A DNA stretch of 64,000 nucleotides from Ignavibacteriales bacterium (GTDB taxonomy: Bacteria; Bacteroidota; Ignavibacteria; UBA10030), in assembly GCA_026390575.1 (NCBI GenBank), contig JAPLFR010000013.1, positions 1-64,000 on the forward strand, written 5' to 3'. Below the pieces are notes generated by a model. That model saw only the letters and a program-made list of their open reading frames with translations, made no database searches and was not told the DNA's origin. Below, piece after piece: positions 1 to 10,300 of the stretch. The position numbers were made by a program, and so were the translations under genes. Position 1 is the stretch's first letter; each line of letters starts with the position of its first letter.

Positions 1-133
1 ACTCTGCTCGGCGATAGCGTGATCGATGTCGCTGACTTCTTTCCATCTATCCTCCTTTGGATTCTTCTCGCTGTGGTACCCAAAGTATAAACTCTGGGTA
101 CCATCTGCAAGAAAAGTAGGAGGACAAATGTCC
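1..133. other. Window edge: undecided partial coding sequence with a 9-bp inverted repeat
   Basis: Two readings compete. A plus-strand frame is open from base 1 to a TAA at 88-90 and would be the last 29 residues of a gene entering from the left, with a hydrophobic end (LLWILLAVVPKV). A minus-strand frame is open from about 121 to base 1 with a protein-like composition (KEVSDIDHAIAEQ) but has no usual start codon. A perfect inverted repeat, tggtaccca at 74-82 and tgggtacca at 95-103, overlaps the plus-strand stop; no T-tract follows on either side, so I do not call it a terminator. What is seen does not decide which strand is coding. Confidence 0.25.
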
Positions 134-2164
134 TTATTTCATCAAAACCATTTTCCTGGTTTCAAGTATTTCATCAACTTGCCCATTCTGACTATCGACT
201 GACGGTACAACGGACAAACGATAAAAGTAAACACCACTTGGTACCGCCGACGCATTCCATTGACGCGAATAATAGCCTGGTTCCAATTTTTCACCAACAA
301 GAGCCGCCACTTCTCTCCCAAGCACATCATACACTTTCAGATGTACAAATCCGGCTTTTGCAATTTGGAAACCGATTTTTGTAGTTGGATTAAACGGGTT
401 GGGATAATTCTGGTAGAGAACTGATGAACGGGGCACCTGAATCAACATATCCACGCCTGTTGGAACTTGTTGATAGTCTTTGAGTATCCAGTTTTGAGGA
501 TCAAGTTGTACCGAATCGGGGCGCATTGAAGTTGTGCAGGTAAAGGACTGATTACCGATGTTATTGATCACCGTGAATGTTGTATCAAGTCCGGGTCCGA
601 AGAATCGTAAATCAAGCGGCATGGTAAAATAATCAGGATCTGGTGTACCGGTTGTCTGTTGAATCCGGACTGTCGATAAATAATTCTGCCCTTGCGGAAC
701 AACGGAAAGCGAATAATAATACTTCGGATATCGTTCGCCATAGACCCATTCATTAAAGAAGGTGTTGAGATCATTTCCTGAAACTTGCTCGCACACTGTC
801 TGAAAATCTCTTGTCGATGCAGTGCCGTACATAAATTGCGGATCGTTCGCATATGATCTCATGGCGCGGAAGAATGTCGAATCTCCCAAAACGTGTCTAA
901 GCATATGCAAAACCCAGGCTCCTTTATTATACACGCGGCTTCCGTTAAACAGGTTGCTGACGTTTGCCGTATCTTGTACATAGAGCGATCCACTGGAGAG
1001 TTTAGCACTGCTTGCATATCCATTCATTCGAGAAGCGTAGGAAGGAAATCCATATTGTTTTTCGCGATAAAGGGCTTCGCAATATGTAGCAAATCCTTCA
1101 TTCAGCCAGAGATCGGGCCAGGTTTGGCAGGTGATCATATCACCAAACCATTGATGTCCAAGTTCATGGGCGATTGTTATTTCTGAGAATGCGTACGTGC
1201 CAAGCGAAGTAAGTGTTTGGTGTTCCATTCCGCCGCCCCAGCCGAACTCCGCATGACCGTATTTCTCTTTTATGAAAGGATACTGTCCGAATAATCCGGA
1301 ATAGACTTCCAACATTCTCGGTGTCCGGGAAATATTATTTCGATAACTGGGATATACCGTATCGAGCGTAGGTGTTACATAATTGACGACCTCCATCGAA
1401 TCGGTTGGAGAATACTTATACCAATAGGATACGGTGTTGAAATTCGTCAGGGTAACAGAAACGAGATAGGTGGCAATCTTATAGCGATGTTTCCACTTAT
1501 AGGTCGTTGTGCCGTCTCCATTGGAAAGCACTTCGATAAGTTTCCCCTGTGATACCGCTTTATAGGCGTTAAGACATGTGATCCAGATATCAACAGAGTC
1601 TGCCTTGCTGGACGGATGATTGATGCAGGGCCACCAATCGCTTGCTCCATAAGGTTCGCTCAGTGTCCAGATCCATTGAGCGCCATCCGACCGTACAATA
1701 TCCCCAAAACTTCCAAAACCAGTAATGGCAGGAGTTCCATAATAATAGATGAGTACAGTGAAAGGCTCCCCCGAATTATAACTACGGAGACATGCAATGT
1801 TCAGAAGATCGGATGTATGAGAAAATGAAGTTCGTTGTCCATCGATAATAACAGAATCGACAGTCATAGCATCTGAAAAGTCGAGTGAAATCTGACTCAA
1901 ACTATTTTGAAGGCTTTTACCAATTGCGGTCACGGACCCGGAGATTCCGGGCTTCACGAAAGACAAATTAAGTTTATAATATGTCACAGCGAAAGGACGA
2001 GGGATGCGAGTACTTTTTCGCATGAGATGCATGAAAGATGTATACCGGCTTTTTTCCATACGTTGGAGATTTTCCATCTCAACTGACGATGAATCTTGTG
2101 CCATTGCCAGTCCGGCTCCAAACAAATATCCGAGCACTATATATTTATAGATAAAATGGTTCAT
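134..2164 (-). CDS. Secreted M1 family metallopeptidase with type IX secretion C-terminal sorting domain
   Basis: A zinc aminopeptidase of the M1 (gluzincin) family, probably exported and cell-surface attached or released. Residues 1-22 form a signal peptide (hydrophobic stretch ending AMAQ). The zinc site is HELGH at 333-337 with the third ligand E356, exactly the HExxH-x18-E spacing of M1; GGGMEH upstream corresponds to the GxMEN exopeptidase signature, with His in place of Asn. The last ~85 residues start with NYPNPFNPTTKIGF and end with a GVYFYRL strand, the por/T9SS-type sorting domain common in Ignavibacteria and relatives. At 676 residues it is a short M1 member, without the long C-terminal helical domain of PepN. 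It lies downstream of the efflux genes but is separated from them by a palindromic repeat and is probably transcribed separately. ATG start. Confidence 0.9.
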   Translation of the reverse strand: MNHFIYKYIVLGYLFGAGLAMAQDSSSVEMENLQRMEKSRYTSFMHLMRKSTRIPRPFAVTYYKLNLSFVKPGISGSVTAIGKSLQNSLSQISLDFSDAMTVDSVIIDGQRTSFSHTSDLLNIACLRSYNSGEPFTVLIYYYGTPAITGFGSFGDIVRSDGAQWIWTLSEPYGASDWWPCINHPSSKADSVDIWITCLNAYKAVSQGKLIEVLSNGDGTTTYKWKHRYKIATYLVSVTLTNFNTVSYWYKYSPTDSMEVVNYVTPTLDTVYPSYRNNISRTPRMLEVYSGLFGQYPFIKEKYGHAEFGWGGGMEHQTLTSLGTYAFSEITIAHELGHQWFGDMITCQTWPDLWLNEGFATYCEALYREKQYGFPSYASRMNGYASSAKLSSGSLYVQDTANVSNLFNGSRVYNKGAWVLHMLRHVLGDSTFFRAMRSYANDPQFMYGTASTRDFQTVCEQVSGNDLNTFFNEWVYGERYPKYYYSLSVVPQGQNYLSTVRIQQTTGTPDPDYFTMPLDLRFFGPGLDTTFTVINNIGNQSFTCTTSMRPDSVQLDPQNWILKDYQQVPTGVDMLIQVPRSSVLYQNYPNPFNPTTKIGFQIAKAGFVHLKVYDVLGREVAALVGEKLEPGYYSRQWNASAVPSGVYFYRLSVVPSVDSQNGQVDEILETRKMVLMK

Positions 2165-2229
2165 ACTTCATGACCTTAAATGTCTTGTTACAATCACAAA
2201 ATCCTGCCCATTCGATTATATCTTGAAGG

Positions 2230-2313
2230 ATTGTCATTCCGAACTTGCCTGTCCGCCGTTTGTTTGGCAGATTTCGGCAACTATAGACCCTGAAACGAGT
2301 TCAGGGTGACAAT
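2230..2313. repeat. REP/MITE-like palindromic intergenic element
   Basis: The spacer between the peptidase and TolC genes is bounded by attgtca (2230-2236) and tgacaat (2307-2313), and holds a hairpin ccctgaa-acgag-ttcaggg (2288-2306). This is the sort of dispersed non-coding palindrome seen between genes in this bacterial group. It could act as a transcript-end stabiliser for the TolC gene; that role is inferred. Confidence 0.5.
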
Positions 2314-2316
2314 GTA

Positions 2317-3609
2317 TCAATTCTCATACGATGCACCAACCGCACGGCTGAGTTCATACTTGCTGATGACAAAGCGATAGAGCGCCTGCAAATTCATCAA
2401 CCTTGCAGATGATTCGGCAGTCTCTGCATCCAACAAGTCCAGATTTGTAATCGAACCGGTTTCGTAACGAGTGCGTGCGATGGTTACTGCTTCTTGCGCC
2501 TGTTGCAGCTGCACTTCGGAAATTTGAACTTTTGCAATAGCTGCTTGAACGTCTGCGATGACCTGTTCTACTTCGGAACGAATCTGACGTTCAACATCTA
2601 GACCATGTGCTTGTTCTGCCTGAAGAGAAGCCTGCGCTTCTTCTTCCTGATGACTCACTCGGCCGCCATCAAACAGAGGTACTCGGGCTTGTACTCCCCA
2701 CATCCAATTTCCACGCAGTGCATAAATATTGGGTTCATATCCATTCTTGAGTCCATACGCCGCACTCACATTGAGTGACGGCATATTACCACGCGAACTC
2801 AATTTCTTCTGGAACTGCGCAGATTGTTCAGCATCACGCACAAGCTTCACCTCAGGTCGTTGTTGCATCGCAACCTGAATAAGAGAATCGATGTCGAGGG
2901 CAATGGATGTTTGCTCAAAAGAACCTCGAATGAGAAGAAGAGTGTTTGCCTGGAAACCAAGCAGTTGACGTAGTATTGATTCTTGCTTTTGAAGCGAATT
3001 GAGAATTTCCACTCTTTGATTTTGGGACGCTGCGACGCGTACTTGTGTCGTTAGTACGTCAAAATTTGTTGCACTTCCTGCAGCAACTCGTTTCTGTGTC
3101 ACCGTGATATGCTGGTTGAGCGCTTCAATTTGTTCGTCCTGCACCAGTAAGCTTTTCCTTAACAAAACGATTGTATAGAATGTGCGGATAGTTTGTGATG
3201 CAAGATTACTTTTTGTCAAACCGACCATATCGCGTGAACTCTGAACTCTTGCCTGGCTCAGCTCTTCGCTTGCACTCGTCTTTCCAAAATCATAGGCCGT
3301 ATACCTTCCGACAATGTGTGCATCATAATTGTCTTCAGGTGCTAATACTAAATTTTGCCCGCCGAAGAAAAACGCCGGCACCGGACCAATGTGCGTGTAA
3401 GAAGCTTCTGTTGTTATATCCGGCACTCGAGCACTGGATATTTGTGAAACACGAGCTTCTGCTGCACGAGTATTTGCCAACGCTTGTTCTATGGCCGGAT
3501 GGATTTGAAGAACTCGTTGAACGGCTTGCTCGACTGTTAAAGAATCTTGCGCAATTGAGATATTGATAAAAAACAAAACGAGAGAACTTATGGGAATCAG
3601 TAATTTCAT
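2317..3609 (-). CDS. TolC-family outer membrane efflux channel protein
   Basis: Outer-membrane factor of a tripartite efflux pump. The 430-residue protein has a signal peptide (about 1-20, ending SIAQ) and the duplicated OEP layout: each half is rich in long amphipathic helices (heptad-like runs such as EEEAQASLQAEQA) with short beta segments between. The second half ends with the typical ARTRYETGSITNLDLLDAE stretch that precedes the last OEP helix. It is encoded just downstream of an EmrA-like adaptor and an EmrB-like pump on the same strand, so it most likely completes that pump. A 220-bp gap with a palindromic repeat separates it from the exporter, so co-transcription is uncertain. AAGGA precedes the ATG by 9 bases. 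Confidence 0.9.
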   Translation of the reverse strand: MKLLIPISSLVLFFINISIAQDSLTVEQAVQRVLQIHPAIEQALANTRAAEARVSQISSARVPDITTEASYTHIGPVPAFFFGGQNLVLAPEDNYDAHIVGRYTAYDFGKTSASEELSQARVQSSRDMVGLTKSNLASQTIRTFYTIVLLRKSLLVQDEQIEALNQHITVTQKRVAAGSATNFDVLTTQVRVAASQNQRVEILNSLQKQESILRQLLGFQANTLLLIRGSFEQTSIALDIDSLIQVAMQQRPEVKLVRDAEQSAQFQKKLSSRGNMPSLNVSAAYGLKNGYEPNIYALRGNWMWGVQARVPLFDGGRVSHQEEEAQASLQAEQAHGLDVERQIRSEVEQVIADVQAAIAKVQISEVQLQQAQEAVTIARTRYETGSITNLDLLDAETAESSARLMNLQALYRFVISKYELSRAVGASYEN

Positions 3610-3663
3610 AGTAGCGTATCCTTGATGTACATCATTCTAAAAATATATATGTGTGCTATTTTG

Positions 3664-3780
3664 GATTCCCGATAGCTGGAAGCCTAATAATGTATCACGC
3701 TTCGCGTGATTCAATTTTATGCCTCCGGCTGGGAATGACAAAAGGATAAATGTCATTCCCGCGGATTGTAAGCGGGAATC
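3664..3780. repeat. REP/MITE-like nested palindromic element
   Basis: The spacer between the exporter and TolC genes contains nested inverted repeats: outer arms gattcccg (3664-3671) and cgggaatc (3773-3780), a 10-bp perfect hairpin gggaatgaca/tgtcattccc (3731-3740, 3751-3760), and a 7-bp hairpin atcacgc-ttc-gcgtgat (3694-3710). No ORF is present. The bounded, nested layout fits a non-autonomous dispersed repeat and not a simple terminator. Confidence 0.6.
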
Positions 3781-3832
3781 TTACTTTTAAATAATCCACT
3801 ATGTAAAAATAATCCACTACAAATAATAGTAA

Positions 3833-5452
3833 TTATTCTGCAACGATTATATGTTCCGATTTCTGCCTTTTCTTCGTACGAATAAAAAGGATTGGAACAA
3901 GAGCCGCAATGGTGATGATCGATGCCACCAGAAAATCATCTCCGACAGCCTGAATAAATGATTGTGTCGAAATATGGGATGCAATCAACGCATTTGCACG
4001 CATCGTTGCGAGAGATTGATTTCCTGCCAGCGCATTCATACTAAAGCGAGTTAAATGCTGTGCAACCATATGGTATGCATCCGATTGCGGGTTGACGGCC
4101 TGGCCATAAATCGACATATGGTAAATGGTACGGCGAAGCAATAACGTGCTCATAAATGCTATTCCAAAACTTCCTCCCAATTGCCGGATGATGTTAAACA
4201 AGCCGGAGGCCTGTCCGATTTTATGTTTCGGAACATTCGAGAGCGCCGACATGGAGAGCGGCGTGAACATCAATCCCATGGCAAATCCTCGAATATACAA
4301 CGCGAGCATAATTTGGTGATGTTCTGAATAAAGAGACAATGAACTGTTGATAAACAGACTGCCGGCAAGGAGTGTTATGCCGATGCCTGCCGGAATTCGC
4401 GGATCGATTTTGTCCGATAAATATCCGGAAATCGGAGCAGTGATTGCTTGAAGAATCCCGACAGGAAGAAACAGCGACCCGGCTTGAAATGCCGTATACC
4501 CGAGTGAGAGCTGCAGATAAAGCGGCAGTAAAAACGTGCTGCCGAACATGCCGAATCCAAAGATAAAGAGAATTCCATTTGCAATGCTAAAGTTAAAATC
4601 CTTGAATAAGCTCAAATCGATCAACGGATGCTCGACAGTTAATTCCGTGATAAAGAAAATAATTAGCGAAAGAGAAGCGATCACAAAACAAGAAACGATA
4701 AAGGGTGATGTCCATCCCCCCGTATTCCATGAAGCGTTACCATCCGTTAAAGCTAACAAGAGTGAACAGAGAAACGCAGCCATCGAAACAAACCCGATCA
4801 CGTCGAACGATCGTACACGTTCCGTTTTATATTCCCGCTGAATAACAGCTGTTGCAAATAAACCCATAATACCAACCGGCACGTTAACATTAAAGATTGC
4901 ATTCCAGTTGATATTATCGATAAGGTAACCGCCGATCATCGGTCCGAGCGAAACGGAAGCCGCTGCGGCAATCGCCCAAAATCCGAGAGCAATCCCCCGC
5001 TGCTGCGGAGGAAATTCACGGGTGACGATAGCCATTCCTGTCGGCATGATGAGTCCCGCCCCGGTCGCCTGCACAATGCGGAAAAGGATCAGTACGTTTT
5101 CATTCCAGGCAAGGCCGCAAAGAAATGAACCGAATGTAAACAATGCAAGCGCGGAAAAATATGTCCGCTTGTATCCGAAATGATCTGCAATCCATCCGGA
5201 GGTCGGAAGCATCACGGCGAACACAAGCATGTACGCTGTGACAACCCATTCCACTTTATCCACGCCGATGCCAAATGAAGACATGATTTTGGACAACGAC
5301 ACATCGACAATGGTTGCATCGAGAACCGCCATAAACGTTCCGATCATGACATTTGCCAGTACCCACCAGCGGTACGAATCGTGCTCGTGATGCAGCGACG
5401 GCACACGACGAGTGAACCCTAGTTTCAAACGATGTGTTATTCCTTCAAACAT
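3833..5452 (-). CDS. DHA2/EmrB-type MFS multidrug exporter
   Basis: Proton-driven drug exporter of the inner membrane, 14-TM DHA2 family. The motif-C-like GxxxGPxxGG region appears as SLGPMIGGYLID, and motif A as SGWIADHFGYKR. Length (539 residues) is normal for EmrB/QacA proteins. I chose the ATG at 5452; an in-frame TTG at 5458 would overlap the TGA of the adaptor gene, and an AAAGG lies 10 bases before the ATG. Adaptor and exporter are therefore essentially contiguous and translationally coupled. With the adaptor upstream, the TolC-type channel downstream and a TetR gene at the head, it forms a self-contained efflux operon. The substrate cannot be told from sequence. Confidence 0.92.
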   Translation of the reverse strand: MFEGITHRLKLGFTRRVPSLHHEHDSYRWWVLANVMIGTFMAVLDATIVDVSLSKIMSSFGIGVDKVEWVVTAYMLVFAVMLPTSGWIADHFGYKRTYFSALALFTFGSFLCGLAWNENVLILFRIVQATGAGLIMPTGMAIVTREFPPQQRGIALGFWAIAAAASVSLGPMIGGYLIDNINWNAIFNVNVPVGIMGLFATAVIQREYKTERVRSFDVIGFVSMAAFLCSLLLALTDGNASWNTGGWTSPFIVSCFVIASLSLIIFFITELTVEHPLIDLSLFKDFNFSIANGILFIFGFGMFGSTFLLPLYLQLSLGYTAFQAGSLFLPVGILQAITAPISGYLSDKIDPRIPAGIGITLLAGSLFINSSLSLYSEHHQIMLALYIRGFAMGLMFTPLSMSALSNVPKHKIGQASGLFNIIRQLGGSFGIAFMSTLLLRRTIYHMSIYGQAVNPQSDAYHMVAQHLTRFSMNALAGNQSLATMRANALIASHISTQSFIQAVGDDFLVASIITIAALVPILFIRTKKRQKSEHIIVAE

Positions 5453-5454
5453 AG

Positions 5455-6480
5455 TCAACGGACCTTTACCTTCACTTCAACAGACATCCCCGGAAGCAAT
5501 TTTACCGGCGTTGGATGTGTGCCGGAAAATCGTTCAATGGATATTTTTATAGGGACCCGCTGCGTCACTTTTGTAAAATTTCCGGAAGCGTTATTCGGAG
5601 GAATTAACGAGAATTGTGATGCGGTGTTTGATCCCAGGCGAAGAATTGTTCCTCCAAACTTCACGTGCGGATAGGTATCCACGCTAATGTCGACTGTATC
5701 GCCAAGACGCAATGCTCCTATTCCGGTCTCCTCCAGATTTGCAGTCACCCATACATCTTTTACATTATAGATTGTGAAAATGGATTGACCGGGCTGTACA
5801 ACATCGCCCGTGAGAACCCACCTTTTTGAAATCACACCTGTCATAGGCGATGCAATGATCGTGTTTTTCAATTGAGTTTGAATCACCCCCAGTTGAGCTT
5901 GCGCCGAAACGACCTGCGCATTTGCAATATTGAGGCGTGCCTGGAATGATGCTAGTTCACTTTGAGCATTATCGTATTGTTCTTTTGGGATAATATTTTG
6001 ATGAAATTGTGTGGACGCACGTTTGAAATCGGTTTCCGCCTTTTCTAAATTCACCTTCGCGAGGAGAATATTTTCATGAGCAAACGCGAGAGACGCTTTT
6101 GCCTGAGTTTCCTGAGCGCGTAAATCGCTGTCATCGATCCGCACCAGGATTTGTCCCTGCTGAACTGAGTCGCCTTCATCGGCTGTCAACTGATCAATTC
6201 TCCCGAGTATTTTTGCACTCACCGAAACGCGATCTGCATCGATATAGGCATCGTCCGTCGATACATAATCACGGAGCTGGATGTAGTACATCCACGCGAA
6301 AATTGAGATCGCTAAGACAACGAGAAACAGAGGAATGACGACTTTCACATTTTTGTAGAGCGGAACGGTTTCAATAGGTTCTTCGTCGCCGCCTACCATC
6401 TCCCCCTTTTTTCCAACTACCATCTCCCTTTCTATTTCTTCTAAATTATGAACTTGTGGTTTCTCCTCTTTCTTTTTCAT
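5455..6480 (-). CDS. EmrA/HlyD-family periplasmic adaptor (membrane fusion protein)
   Basis: Links the inner-membrane exporter to the outer-membrane channel. A cytoplasmic N-terminal tail of about 45 charged residues is followed by one TM helix (about 48-68, VVIPLFLVVLAISIFAWMYY) and the EmrA hallmark STDDAYIDAD at the start of the periplasmic part. A biotinyl-lipoyl half-motif, an alpha-hairpin (about 125-205) and a beta-barrel (VLTGDVVQPGQSIF, NLEETGIGALRLGD) follow. At 341 residues it is the normal length. AAAGGA lies 9 bases before the ATG. It sits 25 bp behind the TetR gene and abuts the exporter gene, so the three are almost surely one transcript. Confidence 0.92.
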   Translation of the reverse strand: MKKKEEKPQVHNLEEIEREMVVGKKGEMVGGDEEPIETVPLYKNVKVVIPLFLVVLAISIFAWMYYIQLRDYVSTDDAYIDADRVSVSAKILGRIDQLTADEGDSVQQGQILVRIDDSDLRAQETQAKASLAFAHENILLAKVNLEKAETDFKRASTQFHQNIIPKEQYDNAQSELASFQARLNIANAQVVSAQAQLGVIQTQLKNTIIASPMTGVISKRWVLTGDVVQPGQSIFTIYNVKDVWVTANLEETGIGALRLGDTVDISVDTYPHVKFGGTILRLGSNTASQFSLIPPNNASGNFTKVTQRVPIKISIERFSGTHPTPVKLLPGMSVEVKVKVR

Positions 6481-6505
6481 GAAAGATTATCCTTTCGTTT
6501 ATATG

Positions 6506-7120
6506 CTATGATTTACTGCTGATGCCATGAAGAATGGTCTCGGCAAAAAGAAGCGTCTCCTGTTCATAGGAAACGCGGTCAGATTCAACGATTGCCTGGT
6601 GATCGTACCCGCGGAAAAACCGGAGATGTAGCCCTTGAAGAATATGCAAAATCATCGATGCGGTTTTTTGCGGGTGATCGAGCCGGAACTCATGGTTCTT
6701 TTTCCCCTCTTGCAGTATGTGTGCGATCTGCTGAAGTTCCTGCTGGAGAAATTCGGTAAAGAGATCTTTAAAAATCGATTTGACATCATTCCAGCCCTGC
6801 TTATGAAAGTGGCTCAGATTGCTCAATTGCTCCGTCAGTTTGATTCGAAGCTGAATGTACTCTAAAAATTTTTGGCCGGCAGAGAGTGAACCTTCAATGA
6901 CCGTCTTGATACAGGAAAGGAACTCCACTTGTTCATGCTGGATCACCGAGCGGAAAATAGCTTCTTTTGTTGGGAAATAATAATAGAGCGATGCCTTTGC
7001 CATACCAACATCTTCCGCGATCTCGTCCATTGTTACCTTGGAATATCCGTACGAGGCAAAGCGGTGTTGAGCGGCATCCAAAATGAGCTTTTCTTTGTCT
7101 CTCGAAAGCATATTTCCCAT
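6506..7120 (-). CDS. TetR-family transcriptional regulator of the efflux operon
   Basis: A 204-residue one-component repressor-type regulator. The N-terminal helix-turn-helix is clear (ASYGYSKVTMDEIAEDVG followed by KASLYYYFPTKEAIF, residues about 18-53); the C-terminal ligand-binding half is poorly conserved, as usual. It is the first gene of the adaptor-exporter operon, so it most likely senses an exported compound and represses its own operon. An inverted repeat ctttcgac/gtcgaaag lies just upstream and is a reasonable operator. AAAGG precedes the ATG by 6 bases; a second in-frame ATG three codons in is possible. Confidence 0.9.
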   Translation of the reverse strand: MGNMLSRDKEKLILDAAQHRFASYGYSKVTMDEIAEDVGMAKASLYYYFPTKEAIFRSVIQHEQVEFLSCIKTVIEGSLSAGQKFLEYIQLRIKLTEQLSNLSHFHKQGWNDVKSIFKDLFTEFLQQELQQIAHILQEGKKNHEFRLDHPQKTASMILHILQGLHLRFFRGYDHQAIVESDRVSYEQETLLFAETILHGISSKS

Positions 7121-7127
7121 AGTTGAC

Positions 7128-7158
7128 CTTTCGACCTTAGGAGTTAAACAGTCGAAAG
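7128..7158 (-). promoter_or_regulatory. Candidate TetR operator upstream of the efflux operon
   Basis: Perfect 8-bp inverted repeat ctttcgac (7128-7135) and gtcgaaag (7151-7158), half-site centres 23 bp apart, lying 8-38 bp before the TetR start codon. Position and symmetry fit an autoregulatory operator; no binding evidence exists. Confidence 0.45.
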
Positions 7159-7212
7159 ATACGAAAAGTTCCCTTTATATGTTGCTAATCCATTTCGCGA
7201 GATATTGGAGAT

Positions 7213-7251
7213 TTAAAAAAGAGGCAACATCTTATATTCAGATGGTGCCTC
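7213..7251 (-). terminator. Rho-independent terminator of the tricorn-like protease gene
   Basis: Stem gaggcaacatct (7221-7232) pairs with agatggtgcctc (7240-7251) with one mismatch around a 7-base loop. Read on the minus strand it is followed directly by TTTTTT (7215-7220), so it terminates transcripts coming from the 7380-10643 gene, about 130 bp past its stop. Confidence 0.75.
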
Positions 7252-7379
7252 TCATTAAATAAATGATAATGTATGATAAATTATTTTTCTACTTGTACAA
7301 TACTTATTTTATTCGTAATGAAATCTACGAAGTCTCTCTTCTTTCAGATTCGGAAAGACCTCGAAGTATTTTCTCATAA

Positions 7380-10300
7380 TCACCTACTCTTATCAGGATA
7401 CGGAGGCGGCGGCGCAAGTTTTGCCGGCTTCGTCTTCATTTCATCCAGCACCTGCTGAATTGCCCGGTTGAGTTGTTCGTCCTCGCCAGAAAATTCCTTC
7501 GCCGGATCGTTATCAACGACGATGTCAGGATCAACACCATGGCCTTCCATGATCCACTCTTTGCCCTCAACATCGTACCGGGAGAACTCCGGTTTATTGA
7601 GGAACCCTCCATCGAGCAGCGGCAGTGTTCCACGAATTCCTACCACGCCGCCCCACGACCGTTTCCCGATAATCTTTCCCAACTTCGCCTGCCGGAATCG
7701 ATAAGCGACAATGTCGCCGTCAGACGCCGAGAATTCGTCGAGGAGCAGGACTTTTGGACCCAGAACCGTTCCACCCGGATCGATGGACGGAGCTCCATTG
7801 CGTGCTATATCAATCATCGCGATCTCACGCCGCAAGCGTTCTATAATTTGCTGTGACACATTCCCTCCGCCGTTTCCGCGGCAGTCGATGATGAGGCCTT
7901 CTTTGCGAAGCTGTGGATAATAGTACTTCACAAATTCATTCAGGCCCGGCACACCCATATCCGGCACATGCACATACCCGATTTTTCCGTTCGTTGCCCT
8001 GGACACCTTTTCGATGTTTGTCTGTACCCAGTTATAATAATAGAGCGGTTGTTCGTTGCCGGTTGGTATAACGGTCGTTTCATGGGCACCGGCTTCCTTC
8101 GGCTCTGCATTGAGCTTCAACTTCACTTGTTTCCCGACAGTATTGACAAGCGATTCATAGATGTCTGTCATCTGGTTTGTCGGCTTGCCATCCAGGGCAA
8201 GTATGTATTCACCCTCTTTTGCGTTGACACCGATTTCCGTTAATGGCGAGCGAACACGCTGATCCCAGTTCTGACCTTTAAGAATTTTGACGATGCGGTA
8301 GTATCCCGATGTTGCATCACGTTCAATCTTTGCACCCAGCAATCCGGTCTGAATACGTTCTGCTTTCGGCATATCCCCGCCGCCGACATACGTGTGTCCC
8401 GCATCTAATTCACCGATCATTTCGCCGAGAATATAGGTAAGGTCGGCTCGATGATTGACAAACGGTACCAATACTTCATATTTTTTTCTTATTCCGACCC
8501 AATCGACACCATGCATGTTGGGAGCAAAGAAGAAATCCCGCATCTGCCGCCAGCACTCATTATAGATTTGCGTCCATTCGGAGTGATGATCGAGTTTCAC
8601 TTTCATGTCGGAAAGGTCGAGTTTTTCCTTGATCTCGATCTTCGCCGTCGGGAGATCGATAATCGCATAAGATTTTTCCTGTCCCACCAGCATCTTTTTT
8701 CCGTCGGCAGAAATTTCGAAACCGTTGAACTCGCCCAGCTCGGTTTCCTTCTGCTTCTCCAGATCATAGAAGAATAGTTTTGCTTTCTCATCTTTGGTGC
8801 CGCTGCGAATATAATAAACTTTTTCTCCGACCGATTGGAGATTCCGATAACGCGATGCAGTAACAGGAAGTACTGTAACGCGTCCCTGAATTCCATCGAC
8901 ATCAACCTTCACAACAACTTCCTTTTTCTCGTCCTTCTTTTTGTCGGATTTTTCTTCCGACTTCCCGGACTTTTCTTCCTTCATCTTCACTTCATCGCTC
9001 TTCGGTTCGAATGGTGATTTTGTCTCCTTTGAGAGTGTCAGTAAGTATATCTTTGCCATATCGAAGTAGGCATGGTTCCATTCTGTTTGACTGTATGATG
9101 GATTGAATGTACGATTGGAGACAAAAAACAGATATTTCCCATCCGAGCTGAATGAGGGTTCATACGACGAAAACCAGCCGTCCGTTACTTCAATGGCTTT
9201 CTGAGTTTCCAAGGAGTACAAACAGAGCTTCGTCATGACTTCCTCTTCCGGCTTTGCAAATGCAATCCACTTGCTGTCGGGCGACCACGCATAATCGGTA
9301 AACTCCCACTGATCCGACTGCATCACCAGTGTTACTTTCTTTGATTCTACTTCAACATACAGCAATCGCTGTTGTTTGTCGGCCCACAGTATCTTCTTTG
9401 AATCCGGAGACCAGATAATATTATACTTGTACACATCGCCGTTTGTGGTCAGCCGGGTCGGTGTTCCGCTTCCGTCTTGCGACATTATATAGATTTCATC
9501 TTCACCGGTCGCATCGGAGATGTATGCAATCGATTTACCGTCAGGTGACCATTTGGAATTACGCTCATGTACACCGGCGGTTTTCGTCAAATTGCGAATG
9601 TTGCCATACTTGACAGGTATTGTAAAGATATCACCTCTCGCACCGAACAACGCCCGGTTGCCATCAGGTGCGATTTCATAATTTGTAATATTCTTGCTTA
9701 CATCCACCAGGCTGCCGCGCCCGCCGTCGAAATCATCATTGATGGAAATTGTGACTTTCTCTGCCTTTCCACTGGCGAAATCATATTTGTAGATATAGCC
9801 GCCATTCTCGAATACGACCGCATTATCACCAAGCGATGGAAACTTGATGTCATATTCTGTGAAATTCGTAACCTTCTTTGTTTCCTTGGTGTTCAGATCG
9901 TAAGAGTAGAGATTCATCCTCTTGTTCTCATCCCGATCGGAAATGAAGTAGATCGTATTCCCGCTCCACATCGGAAAAATATCTTGCGCAGGATTATTGG
10001 TGATGTCAGTTGTCTGCTTGGTTTCAAAATCGTAGATCCAAACATCATCGGCTTGGCCGCCGCGATATCTTTTCCAGGTTCTGAACTCACGGAAGACACG
10101 GTTATAAGCAAGTTTTTTTCCATCGGGAGAATAGGAACAGAATCCTCCGCGCGGCAGCGGTAACTGTTCGGGGATGCCTCCATTGACCGATGCGAGATAC
10201 AACTGTCCTTTGAAATCATTGAACTCAATCCGCCGCGAACGAAAGACAACATGGTTGTCGTCCTTCCAGCCCATAACAATATTGTTTGGTCCCATACGAT

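Noticed and set aside
1-46. Minus-strand start ATG at 46 preceded by AAAGGAGG
   Set aside because: The resulting peptide (MERSQRHRSRYRR) is Arg-rich and looks like a shadow frame; another frame of the same strand is more protein-like. Left undecided.
9567-10163. 198-codon plus-strand ORF opposite the tricorn-like protease gene
   Set aside because: Lies wholly antisense to a strongly supported gene and its composition follows that gene's codon pattern.
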